This document shows, in pieces, positions 10,130 through 22,540 of a stretch of 64,000 nt of DNA. Below the pieces are notes generated by a model. The model made no database searches. It was given only the letters and a program-made list of their open reading frames with translations, and was not told the DNA's origin. Numbering within the stretch: position 1 is the first letter of the stretch; the number at the start of each line of letters is the position of its first letter. The DNA comes from Haemonchus contortus (Eukaryota > Nematoda > Chromadorea > Rhabditida > Trichostrongylidae), in contig LS997565.1 of the NCBI GenBank assembly GCA_000469685.2, positions 51,704,416 to 51,768,415 of the forward strand. The letters are read 5' to 3'. Position numbers and translations under genes: made by a program.

Positions 10130-12715
10130 GCAGCGTGGACTATGACCAATAACCTGTATCACCTATCATGGCGCTGGCGACCGTCCTGGTGTTCGTTTGA
10201 CGTCCCGAGGAATCCAGTCAGTAACCATCCTGGTCAGCGGTCATCACAATACCGCACAACGTGCGCGGACCACCTAATCTTCGATTCCATGGCGTGAGCA
10301 ATGGCATCCTTAGTCTTCATTCGGTAAAGGAACTCAGACTCTGAATACCCATTTGCAATTGTTTGCATAGGAAAATTTCGAGCATTGTTCTTTCCAGTGC
10401 GCATTGACTGACGCTTACTGGAGTGACGGTACAGAGCTGAGGGCATCGAAGAGCATCCAAAATCTTAGAATTTATGTAGACAATATATTTTATTTCACGA
10501 CATGATCTTATTTGACTGCACAAGTTTTCATACGCTACATATACGACGCATGGAAAACGGTATCGGGCAAGGGCACGGGGTGGGTGGTAGGGTAGCTAGG
10601 AGGTCGTGTATGCACATTGAAAGGCACGGATCACAATAAAAATGGTTTCTGAGATTTTCCCATGGTATGTATTCGAGGCTCCGCCTTATATCGTATCTGC
10701 CGTCATGAGGCCGAAAAACGTGCTATATACTGCACAATATGGGGTTGGAGATTGTATCGTGTTAATGCCACACATAGTGAACAAGTTTCAACAGCGTTGT
10801 ATAGGCTGCTGTATCTCAAGGGACTCCCATGTAGGAAGGTCAACAACTTGTCATGCCCCATAACGACAGGGAAATGCGGTTTCAGATAATTTCGGCTTGA
10901 TCTAGTCAGCTGTCTCGAAGCTAGAGCATGTGAAACTCGTTCAAACACCCCTTACAAGCCACTTCCGTCATGGTGATCTCGCACAACCACTATTTCCACT
11001 ACTTCAAGAAAACCTAGTTTTTCGCGATTTAGGTGGATTTTCTCGCTTTCTTCGCCACCGTTATGCTGCTCTACATCAACGCTTCCACTCTCGAATTGAA
11101 AAGAGTACCTCAAAATTATTGTGGACCGTGTGTTTAAAAGTGGCGCGCAAACTATGCTGCGCTCTAGTGTTGAAGATGGAGATGAAAGGGACATAACTAA
11201 AACCGCTGCACAGCTGCACGCCCGCTGGAAGATGCTCCTTGACTCTTCCATTCTGCAGCACTCGTCCGCTTACTTAATGTTCATCCTGCCTCCATAGAGT
11301 CTAAGTCTTCGATGCGTGTGTCGAAGAAGTATTTACCGCTATTGAAAGGTGAGCGAAGAGTCGGATGTTCTTCGCTTCTTCACTACAACTTCGATATTCT
11401 TGAACCTCCCGCATTACCTTCTGCTCAGCTTCGGAGCTAGGTCGATCCTACCGTCAGATTCTCGATCTGGATTCACCTGAGCTACGGCTTTCAGCGAAGT
11501 TCGTTTCATCGAGCGAAAAGGAGCATAAGGTACCAATCCGTTCATCATGAGCATCATCTTCATTAGGTTCAGTCTTGAGCCGATCTTCCCAGAAGCGCTG
11601 TCTGATTCGGCCAACATTCGTTCCACCTGCTCGATGTTCGGTGTTCTGAACAGATGTCATCTGCAAGGCGGGGATGATGAAATTAGTGGCCGTCGACCTT
11701 CACTCCCAAGTCTTCCCATTCCAAATCACGCATGATGTTCTCGAGAGCGGCAGTGAAAACGTTGGGCGAGATGGTAATACTCTGCCAAACTCCGCTCTTC
11801 ACGTTGACATTGACTTCTTTATATGATGGCGAAATCCTGGCCCTGGAGTTGTCGTAGAGTTCACAAAGCATCCTTCAGTGTCGTGCATCTCGCGATACTT
11901 CAGTGACAGTGTGGACGTGGTCGATTGCACTGAACACTCTCTGAAAGCATGCCTGCTTGCGTGGCTGTACTTCATTTAGTAATCTACCAATTCTGTCGAG
12001 GATGACGCGTGTGGAAGGCTTGTAAGTTACAGACAGCAGGTAAATTGGGTGATAGTTGCCAATATCGTCAGGATCTCGCTTCTTATACAACAACGAAGTT
12101 TTGCAAGTTTTCCACCACACTTTGCATTATGACGGGTACCGCGCGGAAAGCCTAGCCATGTTTCTCACGACAATTGGTGGAAGGCTCCACGGACTTCTAG
12201 ACTTCCTGGTTTAATCCTGTCGGGGAGCCGTACTATTTTTCATCGACGTGAATGCATGTCGAATTTTAAAAGTCCTTGTCTGAATGGGAGGTTGACAGGT
12301 AGACGCGGCTGTCGAGGAGAATCGAGTAGGACTCGTGGATGACCTTCCTCATTGTACTTTGAAGTGCAGTAACCTTTCCAAGATGAAGGACGTCTTGCTC
12401 TTGAAATTGGAGAAGCTCCGTCGGGATGTGCGAAGACCGTTTCCCTCCTCTGTCAGAACTGCTGCTGTCATCTTTTTCTGATCTTTTTCATCACTTCTCT
12501 GCATAGCTCCGCAAACTCGGACGTTGGCTGGTTGCTGCCTGCAGGCTGCGCGATTCTACGCTGGCGTGTCAGCTCGAGATTCTTTAAAGAAGCGCTGTTC
12601 TCGGAATTTTCAGGCTCTCTGCTCTCCTGCAACTATCGTGAATATGTTCGACGAGCCGAATGTACTCTTCATCGATATTGTCGCTAACAGAATCTCGCAA
12701 GTAAAGTGATCACAA
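10130..12715 (-). pseudogene. RTE-clade non-LTR retrotransposon remnant
   Basis: Reading on the - strand, degraded pieces of an RTE-type reverse transcriptase follow in order: linker to about 12200; LLYKKRDPDDIGNYHPIYLL and IDHVHTVTEVSRD (11875-12120); ISPNVFTAALENIMRDLEWEDLGVKVDG (11683-11871); a LNLMKMMLMMNGLVP segment (about 11500-11600); and the C-terminal SKIRWSAHVVRYCDDR block (10234-10300). There are many stops and frameshifts, and a foreign insertion at about 10490-11275 splits the C-terminal part. A better-preserved relative lies at 17616-19215. Confidence 0.75.
10621..11133. mobile_element. Element with AAGGCAC-type ends inserted in the RTE remnant
   Basis: The left end 'aaggcacggatcacaata' and right end 'tcaaaattattgtggaccgtg' are degraded versions of the AAGGCACAGTTCACGATAAT inverted repeat. 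The internal block at about 10960-11110 (gtggattttctcgctttctt) is matched in reverse at 32170-32310, and the block at 10640-10720 resembles 41240-41330. Confidence 0.5.
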
Positions 12716-12890
12716 TTGACAACAGACTTGGGGTTTCGTTTTCTGTACCTCGTGCTCTCTGTCCACATACTCTCTCCACATACAAAAAGGAATCTAGAAC
12801 GAGAGGGGTGATGGTCTGATTTCGTTTAGAACTTCTAACACCAGCGACGTCAGCAGGGCAACACGTTCAATTGGAGATGATGTTATAATA

Positions 12891-14173
12891 TTGGGTTGTC
12901 CGAAAAGTTCCCGCCGATTTTTGATACCCCGGATTTATCAACCGTTGTACAAAAGATCAAGGACCCAACCTAATAAAGTTATATGTTTTCTGAAAGAGTA
13001 GATCCTCCTCTATATTCCTGTTGAGATTCCGTCAACATTTGTCGAAGTTTTTCTGTACAGGACACGTATGAAAATGGAGAACCACTTCGCGCATTTTTGA
13101 CATCTGAAGTATTTCTTCTACCGAAAGGTCTAGAATGCGGCTCAAGCCGCATGAAAGATATATGACGTTTAAGTAGACCATGCCCTAGAGGAACGTACAG
13201 TGCATGACTAGTTTGCGGAATCCAAATGGAGTGAATTTGCCTTCGAAGACCGGCAACCTTTAGGGAGACTATCATCAGTTCAAACGATCAACTCAAAATG
13301 TTAACCGAAGCAAATCGGCACATCACTGCTCGTGGAGTAGGACAAGGGCTTAGTGTTTCGAAATTAACCATCCATGGCCATCTGCAGACGCTTGGTTTTG
13401 TAAAGCGCCTTGATGTAAAGATATCTCGCGAAAGGAGCGAGCGCATTATGATGGACCGCGCCTCCATGCGCGACTCGTTGCTCGAACGAAATAAAAATGA
13501 GCCGTTTCTGAAACGCATGAGCACGAGGGACAAAAATCGGATTGTGTACAGCAATGAGGAGCGGAAACGATCATGTAGCCCCTTAGTGAGCCGTCACAAA
13601 CCTCTACAAAAGTCCAAATCCAGGTGCGGATGACTATGCCGAGATGCTGATGGGATTTTAGCGAAATCACTTACCATGAACTGTTGTCGCACAATCAAAA
13701 GATGACTGAAGAAAGGTGCTATAGTAAGCTAGAAACTATGGAGGCAGCGATGGACTGAAAGCGACCCAAAGTGGCCAATTGTTAGGGCGTAATCCTCCAA
13801 CAGGGTACCTCCAGACCACACGTATTTTTGGCTCCTCGTCAAAAGTTGCTAAAGCTTGGGTGGGATGTCTTACCACACCTCTCATATAGTCCAGACATAG
13901 CACCATCAGAATACCTATTGTTTGGGTTTCTGCAAAATTCCTTGAATGGAAAATCGTTCAATTCGCTGGAGGACTGCAAATAGCACCTGAGTGGGTTTTT
14001 CAATCTTAAGTCTGGAACCTTCTATGAAAGAGGGGAACTGGAAGCTACAGGAAGATGGCGAAGCCTTACTGAACAGAATGGAGGATATATTGTTCAATCA
14101 ATGGATTTCTTCTTCTAGGAATTTTCATTCAAAAAAGAATCAAAAATCGGCGGGAACTTTTCGGACGACCCAA
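12891..14173 (+). mobile_element. Mariner transposon, inactivated, complete with both ends
   Basis: The terminal inverted repeats TTGGGTTGTCCGAAAAGTTC and its partner at 14139-14173 match over more than 30 bp, and TA dinucleotides flank both ends. Transposase remnants on the + strand include a second helix-turn-helix (TARGVGQGLSVSKLTIHGHL), LLERNKNEPFLKRM, then after frameshifts LGWDVLPHLSYSPDIAPSEY. The first Asp survives in a damaged motif (RDKNR instead of GDEKW), the second is lost (QQGTSRPHV for QDNARPHV), and the third is kept (SPD). The enzyme therefore cannot be functional. Confidence 0.88.
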
Positions 14174-14249
14174 TATTTCATTATGAAACTATCTACCAAT
14201 TAACTCCCATGTCCATCGCAAATGAGAGGGCTTCTGGAATTGCTAACTA

Positions 14250-15110
14250 CCATGAATGGTGTGGGTCGACGTGGTAAACTCGACAAGTCTTTCACCGAGC
14301 TTATTCCATTCCGTTCCATGAGTCCCGATACCTTCTAGAGCCGCCAGCGACAATGGTCTTAAAGAAAATGTGGTTCTTCCCAAGTCCATATAAAACGCTT
14401 CCAGCTCCTCTTCCTCATAGCTTAGTGTCGATGCGTATTCAACGAAGACTCTTACGACACAAACATCTAGCTGTTAGGCCAGATGTTTGCGATTGAGGAA
14501 ATGTGGCATCCTTGGCTATAAGAGTTTTCGATGTGAATCGATGTTCACTGCCAAGTGCGTATTGACGAGGACACCTGCGCCCAGAAGACTGCTGTCGCAT
14601 ATTACGATGAACAATACTCTTCATTGTCAAAAACGGCGATACCTGTCTCGTCTAGGCCAGTCCGATGACGCTGTACTTGATCTTTCTGGTTTGCATCATA
14701 AGATCTTCGACGCACGCTTCCGATGCAAGCATCCATGCGTCGAAAGTAAGATCGTCAGATTGGTTGGAACCCGTTCTCCACCAACACTTTCTGCTGTTTC
14801 TGCATATTGTCCTAGCGTTTTTCTCTAGGGCTCTATCTAAGGCTATGTCATCAGCGTAGGGGTGGTCTGCAATATATCATCCACGAGACCTTCCACAGTG
14901 GCTTTCACTGCTAGCAGGAAGAACAGCGGACACAGAGCACCGCAATGTCTACTGCTTTTGTTGAGACCGCTTTGATCTGTGATAGTTCTAGAACCATCCT
15001 GCTTATCCTTGATCAACAAAAATAGATGCTTTGGAGCTTTTCGTTCTCTTAACACTCCCCATAGGACAGGTCTAGTCAGGGGAATGGCCGAAAGCCGTCT
15101 CGAATGTTAT
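14250..15110 (-). pseudogene. Degenerate non-LTR reverse transcriptase remnant
   Basis: On the - strand the segment 14843-15055 reads LREKKAPKHLFLLIKDKQDGS-like, matching the conserved region ahead of the catalytic box of non-LTR reverse transcriptases. It is followed after frameshifts by a YADDIALD-like box near 14840 and downstream pol-like sequence to about 14270. Clade not assigned; it is distinct from the RTE copies nearby. Confidence 0.5.
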
Positions 15111-15298
15111 GGCGGGTCCTTGAGATTTAATAGGCTATCTCTGCATATGTAGAATCAAAGAAGCAGGTGCATAGACACTTAGTGGTGTGAAACCTCAGAC
15201 GTAGTTTTGCAAGTATTTTATGCACTCTTAGTCACTTAAATTCAGTAATAAATGGCCGACACACACATTAAATTATATATAGTGTAATCTTTACTACG

Positions 15299-16574
15299 TT
15301 GGGTGTCCCAAAAGTTTTGAGATATTTGGTCATGAATTCGCAACCATGTTGTGCAAGAAAGCGCCGAAGCAGAGCCACGGAAAAAAGGGCAGGAAAAGGG
15401 CACGCTTAGTAGATCGTCAAAACGGTAGAACAGTATTGCACCCCATCCTTGGAAGTGAGCCATCATCATTTGAATTATGTCCGACCGACACAACTACGGC
15501 GCTTTCTGCTTCATTATTACCGATCTGGTCCGGTAGTAATGAAGCAGAAACCCCAGAATCCGCCACTCAAGCCCGGAATGAATTGCAGTCATCGATGGGC
15601 AATACTGCACCTTCTCTCGCCTTCTGCTATAAGTGGTACGGTCGCTTCTCTAGAGGAGAGATTCACATCGACGAAGCGCCACGGAGCGGACGTCCACGTT
15701 CCACCAGGACCGACATTGTCATAGCCTCCGTCCAAAGCAATCCTTCTCAAAGCTTGGGAGGAATGGAGAGGACGACTTTTGCTCCCCGTTCCACCATCCA
15801 CGACATCCTACGCAGAGGTCACTTTCGCGCAGCACTTCCTGCAGTTGTCCCCCACACCTTGACTGAGAGCGAGCGTCAGGTGCGGAAGCTACCCGACCGC
15901 AAGCGAACAGTGGCTTGGACAAGCTTCATCATCGCCCAGGATGAGGAAGGGATTTCTTATGAAAATCCACACAGGAATTTGCAGTGGCTACCAATCGACA
16001 TAAGGTCAGAAGTCGTTGCAAAGCGTGGGGCACACGTCAAAAAGGAAATGATCTCGATCTTTTTCTGCTCCGCCGGGTGTTTTTACTATGGAATCCTACC
16101 TGAGGGTATTGCAGTGACTGCAAGGGTATTCTGCGAACAGCTGCAGGAGATGGTGTCTCGAGCCTCGGTGTCAACCGGTTGCAGGTAAAGTTTCTGATTT
16201 TGATGGACAACGCTTGACCACATCATGCTAGGGCGACGATTGAGGAGCTGAAAAGACTTGAGATTACCTGGCTACCCCATCCTCGTATTCACCTGAACTT
16301 AGCCTTTGCGACTACCACGCCTCCAGAAGTCTACAAGCTTACTTCAAAGGGAAGAAATTTCATAACCGTCAGGAGGTCAAAAGTGCAGTAGATGAATGGA
16401 TCGCGCCGCGCCCTCTTTTTTTGGATGAATGGCATCAGTGCTCTGCCCAGTCGATGTAGGGACGTCGTGGCTAAGAAGGGCCACTATCTCGATTACTGAT
16501 CTCACCTTTTTGTTGTAGTATTTTTGTGTTGAGTAAACCAAATACATTTTCTCAAAACTTTTGGGACACCCCAA
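15299..16574 (+). mobile_element. Second mariner family, near full length, frameshifted
   Basis: The ends TTGGGTGTCCCAAAAGTTTT (15299) and TCTCAAAACTTTTGGGACAC followed by CCCAA (to 16574) are inverted repeats of about 24 bp; TA follows the right end but not the left. The transposase frame 15346-16188 contains a helix-turn-helix with WYGRFSRGE and RSGRP, a damaged first catalytic motif (QDEEGISYENPHRNLQWLP), and YYGILPEG. Beyond 16188, frameshifted pieces give LMDNA-PHHARATIEELKRL and the C-terminal KGRNF region. An 18-bp inverted insertion interrupts the N-terminus at 15508-15551. Confidence 0.85.
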
Positions 16575-16576
16575 TA

Positions 16577-17615
16577 CAAACTTCAACAACCAAGTTTCCT
16601 GCCCTGTCTGAGCTACCTTCATTTCATAACTGTGAGCTCTTCATATCACTATTTTATCATTACTACTTTTGTTGATTGACGGACAGATCATAACGCTCCC
16701 CATTAAGCCAGTCGCTCAGTCGTTTGTCTATATTTCAGAGAGAATTCAGTGATCTCCCCTCATGTTGATCCTTCGGAAAGAGTCGTGAGGACGTGGTCCG
16801 GTGGGCAGAACAGGTTGACACGAAAACGCCATGCCAACGAAATCATGGTGTTCTTGGTGAGGCAACAAAGACCTTGAATAGGATTTTGCTCCAAATAACG
16901 AGGTGAAAGCGTGAAAGCGGCATCTCATTTTTGTTCCAACAATTCAGAAGCAGTCAACTTGTCCAACTAATTTCGTGCCTAATATCAAACCAGCGACCGG
17001 AGCCAACAGACAGGCGAAGAAATTCCTGATTTTTTCATGTAGTTCACTTAGTTTTTCTCAATCAAATCTCTTAACCCCAACATGGCGTAGTGAACTGCCT
17101 CAACTCTTGTCTTCTTGGCTTCATCGTTGAAGAAAGGCCGATTCCCAAGTCAATAACAAAGAATCGGCTCGGCTGCGATAACATGGAGTTGATTTTTGAG
17201 TCTTGTTTTGAATGGGTAGGCACATAACGCAGGACCATTTCGTCATAATCACATCGTCTGCACCTCAGACCCCTACCCCTCACCTACACTTCCCCTTGGG
17301 TTCGCTTCGTCGCTTGCCGCGCCAGTAGGGCACGCTCTCGAGATTGCGTCGCATTACAATGCTTTCGTTTAAGTACTTTCCCGCGCGGGGGTATTCCAAT
17401 GAAATTTAAAGGGCGCTGCTTAGAAGAGGATGAATTTATTATACACATACAGAATGAGGAACGGAAGCATCTCCGAAAAGTCATGACATGTGGGAGAGTA
17501 AAGCTTATTACGAAGATGTTTGCTCAGCATTAGAAAAGTGAAACTCAATGCTTCAGATAAAAAACACATGCTCCGAAATTATGGGTGCTAGTTCATGGCA
17601 ATGTCTTTAAAGTTT
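16577..17615. other. No gene recognised
   Basis: I see no coding exon, RNA gene or recognisable element here. Short open frames on the - strand (for example 17284-17484) show no conserved motif. Confidence 0.5.
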
Positions 17616-19215
17616 TCAGCTGAGTATGACGATCACCTGTATCGCTCCGTTGATCGCCGATTTCCTCGAGCGGGCGCCAGTAACGTCTCCATTCGTCCCT
17701 GTCACGAGCAGGGTGTTCCAATGAATCGTCCTCGCCTCAGGGACACCAGGATCGACGCTCCTTTCGTTCAGAACTTTCGTGAAGAAGTCTGACCACCTCA
17801 ATGGCGGCCGTCCTGGAGTTTGTTTGATGTTCCGAGGGATCCAGTCAGTAACCGCCATGGTCCAACGGTCATCACTATATCGCATAAGGTGTCCACTCCA
17901 CCTGATCTTCGATTTCGAAGCGTACTCAACGGCATCCCTTATCTTCGTTCGTTGACGGAGCTCGGAACTCCGGATTCCCTTTTGCACTTGCGTGTATAGG
18001 GAAATTCGTTCCCAAAGCGCGTTGAGCAACGCTGACAGCATGTTCATCCTGCTTTCGTAGAGTCCAAGTTCCCGAGGCGTACGTCAAGGCAGGAAGATCA
18101 GCAGTGTCGAAACGGTGAGCGCAGAGCCTTTGTCTTCTTCACGACTCCCTCGATCTTCTTAAATGCTCCCCACGCGGCGCGTTTTCTTATGCACAACTCC
18201 GGGGATAGGTCTTTCATCATGTTGACTTCCCGACTTGGATACACATAGCTAGAGCATTCGGAAAATTCGTTCCGTTCAGCGTGAAGGGAGCATCAGGTAC
18301 TAATCCGTTTTTCATGAGCATCGTCTTCGTTAAGTTCAGTCTCAACCCGATCTTTCCGCAGGCATTGTCAAACTCGGCCAGCATTCGTTCCGCCTCCTCG
18401 GTGTTCGGTGTTATAAGCACGATGCCGTCTGCAAAGCGGAGGTGATTAGGTGGCGTCGATTTTCACTCCAAGTCCAAATGACGAAAGTTTGGGTGAAGTG
18501 GTATCGCCCTGCTGGACATCTCTCTTCATGTTGATAATGACTTCCTTGTAGAATGGTGGGATCTGGTCGTAAAGTTGTCGTAGAGCTCACGTATTCCTAT
18601 ACATTGAGTAGGAGCACCCTGGTTGCCCAGGGCTTCAATTACCACTTCCATCTCAACGGTGTCAAAGGCTTTTTTCAAATCGATGAACGTAAGACATAAC
18701 GGCATTCTGTACTCTCGCGATACTTCAGTGAGTCTTGTAAGAGTGTGGATATGATCGATTGTGCTGAACCCTCTCCGGAACCCTGCTTGCTCGCATGGCT
18801 GTCCTTCATCTAATATTCTGCCAATCCTGTTAAGGATGACACGAGTGAAAAGCTCGTAGATTACGGACAGCAGGCAGATTGGGCGATAATTGCCAATATC
18901 GTCTGGATCTCCCTTTTTATACAGCAACGCAGTCTTGCTAGTTTTCCACAACGTGGGCACTTTGTATTCCGACAGGTACCGCGTCAGGAGCCTAGCCAGA
19001 GTTTTACCATAACTGTTGGGAGACTTTTGTGTTTGATGTTCTGGTTTGATCCTGTCGAAACCGGGAGCCGTACAGTTCTTCATCGATGTGATGGCATGTC
19101 GTATTTCGAAAGAGAGAACCAAAGGAGCGATATATTCGTCTTGCCTAAGATGGTAGGTAGCAGGTAGACGTGGTCCTCGAAGAGACCCGAGTAGAAGATC
19201 CGAAAAAACAGTAAT
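17616..19215 (-). pseudogene. RTE-clade retrotransposon, 5'-truncated, mutated
   Basis: The - strand frame 18526-19215 covers the reverse transcriptase fingers and palm: TAPGFDRIKPEH, LLYKKGDPDDIGNYRPICLL, ILDEGQPCEQAGFRRGFSTI and CLTFIDLKKAFDTVEME. The catalytic box near 18425 reads FADGIVLITP, so the second Asp of FADD is Gly. The remainder (17616-18047) holds the C-terminal SKIRWSGHLMRYSDDRW, GRPPLRWSDFF blocks. Frames shift twice, the endonuclease domain is missing, and the upstream end abuts a TA microsatellite. Confidence 0.85.
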
Positions 19216-19229
19216 AGAGTATGACAATG

Positions 19230-19230
<1 letters not shown>

Positions 19231-19262
<32 letters not shown>
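19231..19262. repeat. (TA)n microsatellite
   Basis: About 16 TA units adjoin the truncated 5' side of the RTE remnant. Confidence 0.9.
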
Positions 19263-19263
<1 letters not shown>

Positions 19264-19599
19264 CAGTTGGCTCAAGCCGGGTCTCAATCCTTGCTTTACG
19301 TTAGAAAATGTAGCCAGGAGGGAAGGCATCACCTTTTAGCAACACTGAGGGCTAGAGGGCAAAGAAGGAATGGTGGTCGACCTTACCTGTGCTTACAAGG
19401 GAAGGATATTTGGTCGCAGTGACCATTCAAGATGTGATGTATACCCTCGCAGGTGGTTCCGAACGCTAATCTCAAATCTGTGTTCCAAATCTGCGAAACG
19501 ATTCTGGTAACAAAGTTACGAGACCGGTGCCTCCCTGTGTTGTACCACTGCTTTGAACTGATCACCGAGTCGAGCAAAGCCCTTACCTGCGCAACGGTG

Positions 19600-19790
19600 G
19601 CCTACCCGATTATGCGGTGAACTGATAGGCAGGAGGGGAGGAAAGCCGAGGTGGGGGTGAGATGATCACCTCGTGCAAAAAGCTAGGATGGGGTATGAGT
19701 TGAATTCTCAATCGACTCACCCCGGTGCTGCTTCCCTCCAGATGCTTAGGTCAAAAAACTGCATGTTCTCGGCTAAGAAAAGTTCCTGAG
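19600..19790. repeat. Short inverted-repeat element (GTGAGATGATCACCTCGTGC type)
   Basis: A block 'gccgaggtgggggtgagatgatcacc' pairs loosely with 'aatcgactcaccccggtgctgc' downstream. The same arrangement is present at 26500-26620 and in reverse at 7815-7960. It is non-coding. Confidence 0.5.
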
Positions 19791-19879
19791 CAAACTATGG
19801 GCTAACCTCCTTATATGCTCTCTAGAAAGAAATTTTGAAAAAAAGAGGTTTTTTAATTACGTTATCATCTCTGATTGCT

Positions 19880-20060
19880 GTATTCCTTCTCATTTATAAA
19901 GCAGTAACTTGGTGTGTCGGTTTGTCGGTTTGTCTGTCTGTCCGTCCGCAAAATTTTATGATTACGACAAGGGCAGTGATATGGGATATCCAGCTCTCAC
20001 ATTTCCTTCTTATATGTAAAGCAGTAACTCGGTGGTCGATGGATTAATGGAGTGGAGTGA
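19880..20060. repeat. Repeat with GTCGGTTTGTCTGTCTGTCC tract, left member of an inverted pair
   Basis: It begins 'aaagcagtaacttggtgtgtcgg' and contains 'ttatgattacgacaagggcagtgatatggg'. The reverse complement, with the same internal order, is at 22370-22540. Confidence 0.6.
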
Positions 20061-20649
20061 GTGCTGCGAAACGTAGTGAGTACGAGTAAGTGAATACTTC
20101 GAGACTGTGACTCTGATCGATACCGGCATGATACTTTGTTTGCCTATACAGAATTACGAATTTGACTACCTCATTCGTTGCTCTTTCTTCAATCTCTACC
20201 CTTCTCATTTCAGTCTAACAACCCCAAAGGAATAACTTCTTCTCTCAAGGATAAGCGGAAGCGATCAGTTGACCCGCCACTTTCTTTTCAATTTATTTAG
20301 CACAGCGTAGGCGGCCCTGCATATTGAGTTCCATTGGTTCTGTTTTTTCTGAGCTCCCTTCCATAAAAGAAAATATCATTTGCTGGAGATCTCAGGATCT
20401 TAACACCGTTGCTGCTAGGCTCTTTTCTTTGTTAGCCTCTCTGGCACAGCGCCTCCTCTATGACTGACCAACCTGATTAGTCGACCGAAAATTTTTAATA
20501 GCACTTATTATTGTTTTCAACTGTTGATAAAGCCACTATCAAAAGCCCATGACCCATCCTGCCGATTTACATAATTTGGTGGTTGGATTGGTTTTGTTGC
20601 AAGCGATATCGAATCAAGAGAAAACGCGATACCTTGACGAGTCACAAAC

Positions 20650-21060
20650 ATCCTACTATATATAATTCGCTAAGTGTGTCTGTTGGTGTGTCGGTGTGTT
20701 TGTGTGTGTGTGTCGGTGTGTGTGTCTGACCGGAAATTCATAACTCCTGTCCCCGTGGACTTAGAGCGTTCAAATTTGGTATGAGTAAGGGGGACAGGAT
20801 GGGAACACCTATGGTAGGTGGCAGGACCGGACTCCATTTACAGGGAGCAGGGCGTGCGCGATAGTAATTCTGGGCCGCAAATTCATAACTCCTGTTTCCG
20901 TGGACCCAGAAAGCTCAAATTCGGTAGGGTCACACTTTTCGTATTATCAGTGGAACCTCGGCATTCTAATAGGTGATGCAGGATGTGAAAGGATCGTAGG
21001 TACTCCGTGACAAGAACTGATGATAACTGATAAGAGAAGACGAAGGACCTAAGAGTACCA
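20650..21060. repeat. TG-rich repeat family copy
   Basis: It contains 'ataattcgctaagtgtgtctgttggtgtg', a short GT tract, 'ctgaccggaaattcataactcctgtccc' and downstream 'ggtggcaggaccggactcc'. It shows what the locus at 6301-7165 looked like before the CA expansion. The rest of 21061-21820 holds nothing I can identify. Confidence 0.65.
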
Positions 21061-21821
21061 CCTACCGATCAAAACCCTAACATCTTCGGTATCTACGATG
21101 CAGCTTTGACCATTCAGTATGTTTCACTCGATAAGACGAGATGGTAGAGCAGGGTGACAAAAGTGAGTGGTAAGTGTAGTGATAGGGACCATTTAGGGCA
21201 ATACGCTAAGCAGATTAGAACTTTGTTCATTTCTTACTATTAGATTACGACCGCTACCCAGCAAGGTTTTGATTCAATGAAGGATCCTCTTTGCTCGATG
21301 TCATTTGCGAGAAAACTTATTGGACCGCCTGTAATCTAGAATTCTCAACAAATGATATCTCCGTAAGGAAAAGGGTCCAGTTATAAAAAAATATCTGATA
21401 ACGGTGCTATCATCACTCAGAACATCTCCACAGCATCATCTTTGATTGTCTAACAGTTGGATTTTCGATGCGTATTTATTTCTGAAAAAAAGAGCAAAAA
21501 TTCGAGACTTCCAATCAAAGGCGTAAGCACCGACTTCAACTGAATACCATTCGCAATGCCCTGTTGATCCTGAGTCAAATTTCGTATACAGGAAACTGCC
21601 ATTTGTTCCAAAAAAGGAGTGGAGAGTTAGACTTACTACAACTATCAAGGAAAGAGGGAAGCTTTCGATTTTTGTTGTGTCAAAGAAGGATTCCGAGCTC
21701 TGTTTCAGTTTCATACTCTCACTCAGCTAAGCACGGAAAAAATTTAAAAACTATAAACTTCGAGGAAGGGAATAAAATTCTTCAGTTCAACATTTCTCGG
21801 GAGAGGGTGTTTGACACAAGA

Positions 21822-21856
21822 AGGAGGAGAGCCTGGCGTTAGCCGGGCGATCCGAT
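21822..21856. repeat. GC hairpin repeat GGAGAGCCTGGCGTTAGCCG
   Basis: The stem GCCTGGC/GCCGGGC is shared with 9560, 22228 and (reverse) 34624. It probably marks the end of a non-autonomous element. Confidence 0.5.
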
Positions 21857-22191
21857 ATCTGTACATTTACCAAAGTTTACTGTCATCCAATTCGCCTTTT
21901 TTCGAGAACTACTTCCACTTCTGCATTGCAGAATGTTGTGCTATCAGTGCCGGATCATTCTAATTGCACTGAAATTTAACGGAGATACGCCTCCTTAGCC
22001 CATCTCTCTTTTTTTCTCTGAATAATCGCCTTTTTGATACTATACGATGTTCTACTCGAACACAGCTAAGATGGTTTACAGAAAAAATCGCTCCCATTTC
22101 GGAGCTGATACTGAGAGTGTAGAGCTTCCAAAGAAAAAGGAGAATACGAAGTGTTATTTAGTTATTTACACATAGCGAATTTCTCACAGGA

Positions 22192-22265
22192 AGGAAAAGC
22201 GCCCGGCGTAGCCGCGCGAACCTATAAGAAGGAGGAGAGCCTGGCGTTAGCCGGGCGATCCGACT
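22192..22265. repeat. Two adjacent GC hairpin repeats
   Basis: Two degenerate copies of the GGAGAGCCTGGCGTTAGCCG hairpin lie head to tail. The first (22195-22224) is more diverged. Confidence 0.5.
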
Positions 22266-22339
22266 CGTAGACATAAAGGCACGATACCAGTACAGATCGA
22301 AATCTCAGTTTTGAAGTGCCTACCTAACTCCATAATATC

Positions 22340-22540
22340 ACTTCCCTCCGCAATACTCAGTCTACTCCATTAACCAACCCACCAAGTTACTGCTTTATAT
22401 ATAAGAAGGAAATGTAGAATAGAGCTGGGTTTTCCATATCACTATCTCTAATGTTATCATAAGGTTTCACAGACGGACAGACAGACAAGCCGACAAACCT
22501 ACAAACCGTCACGCCAAGTTACTGCTTTATAAGTGAGAGA
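22340..22540. repeat. Right member of the inverted pair with 19880-20060
   Basis: It reads 'accaagttactgctttata', 'ccatatcactatctct', 'acggacagacagacaagccgacaaacc', the reverse complement of the left member. From 22545 to 23261 I see nothing recognisable. Confidence 0.6.
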
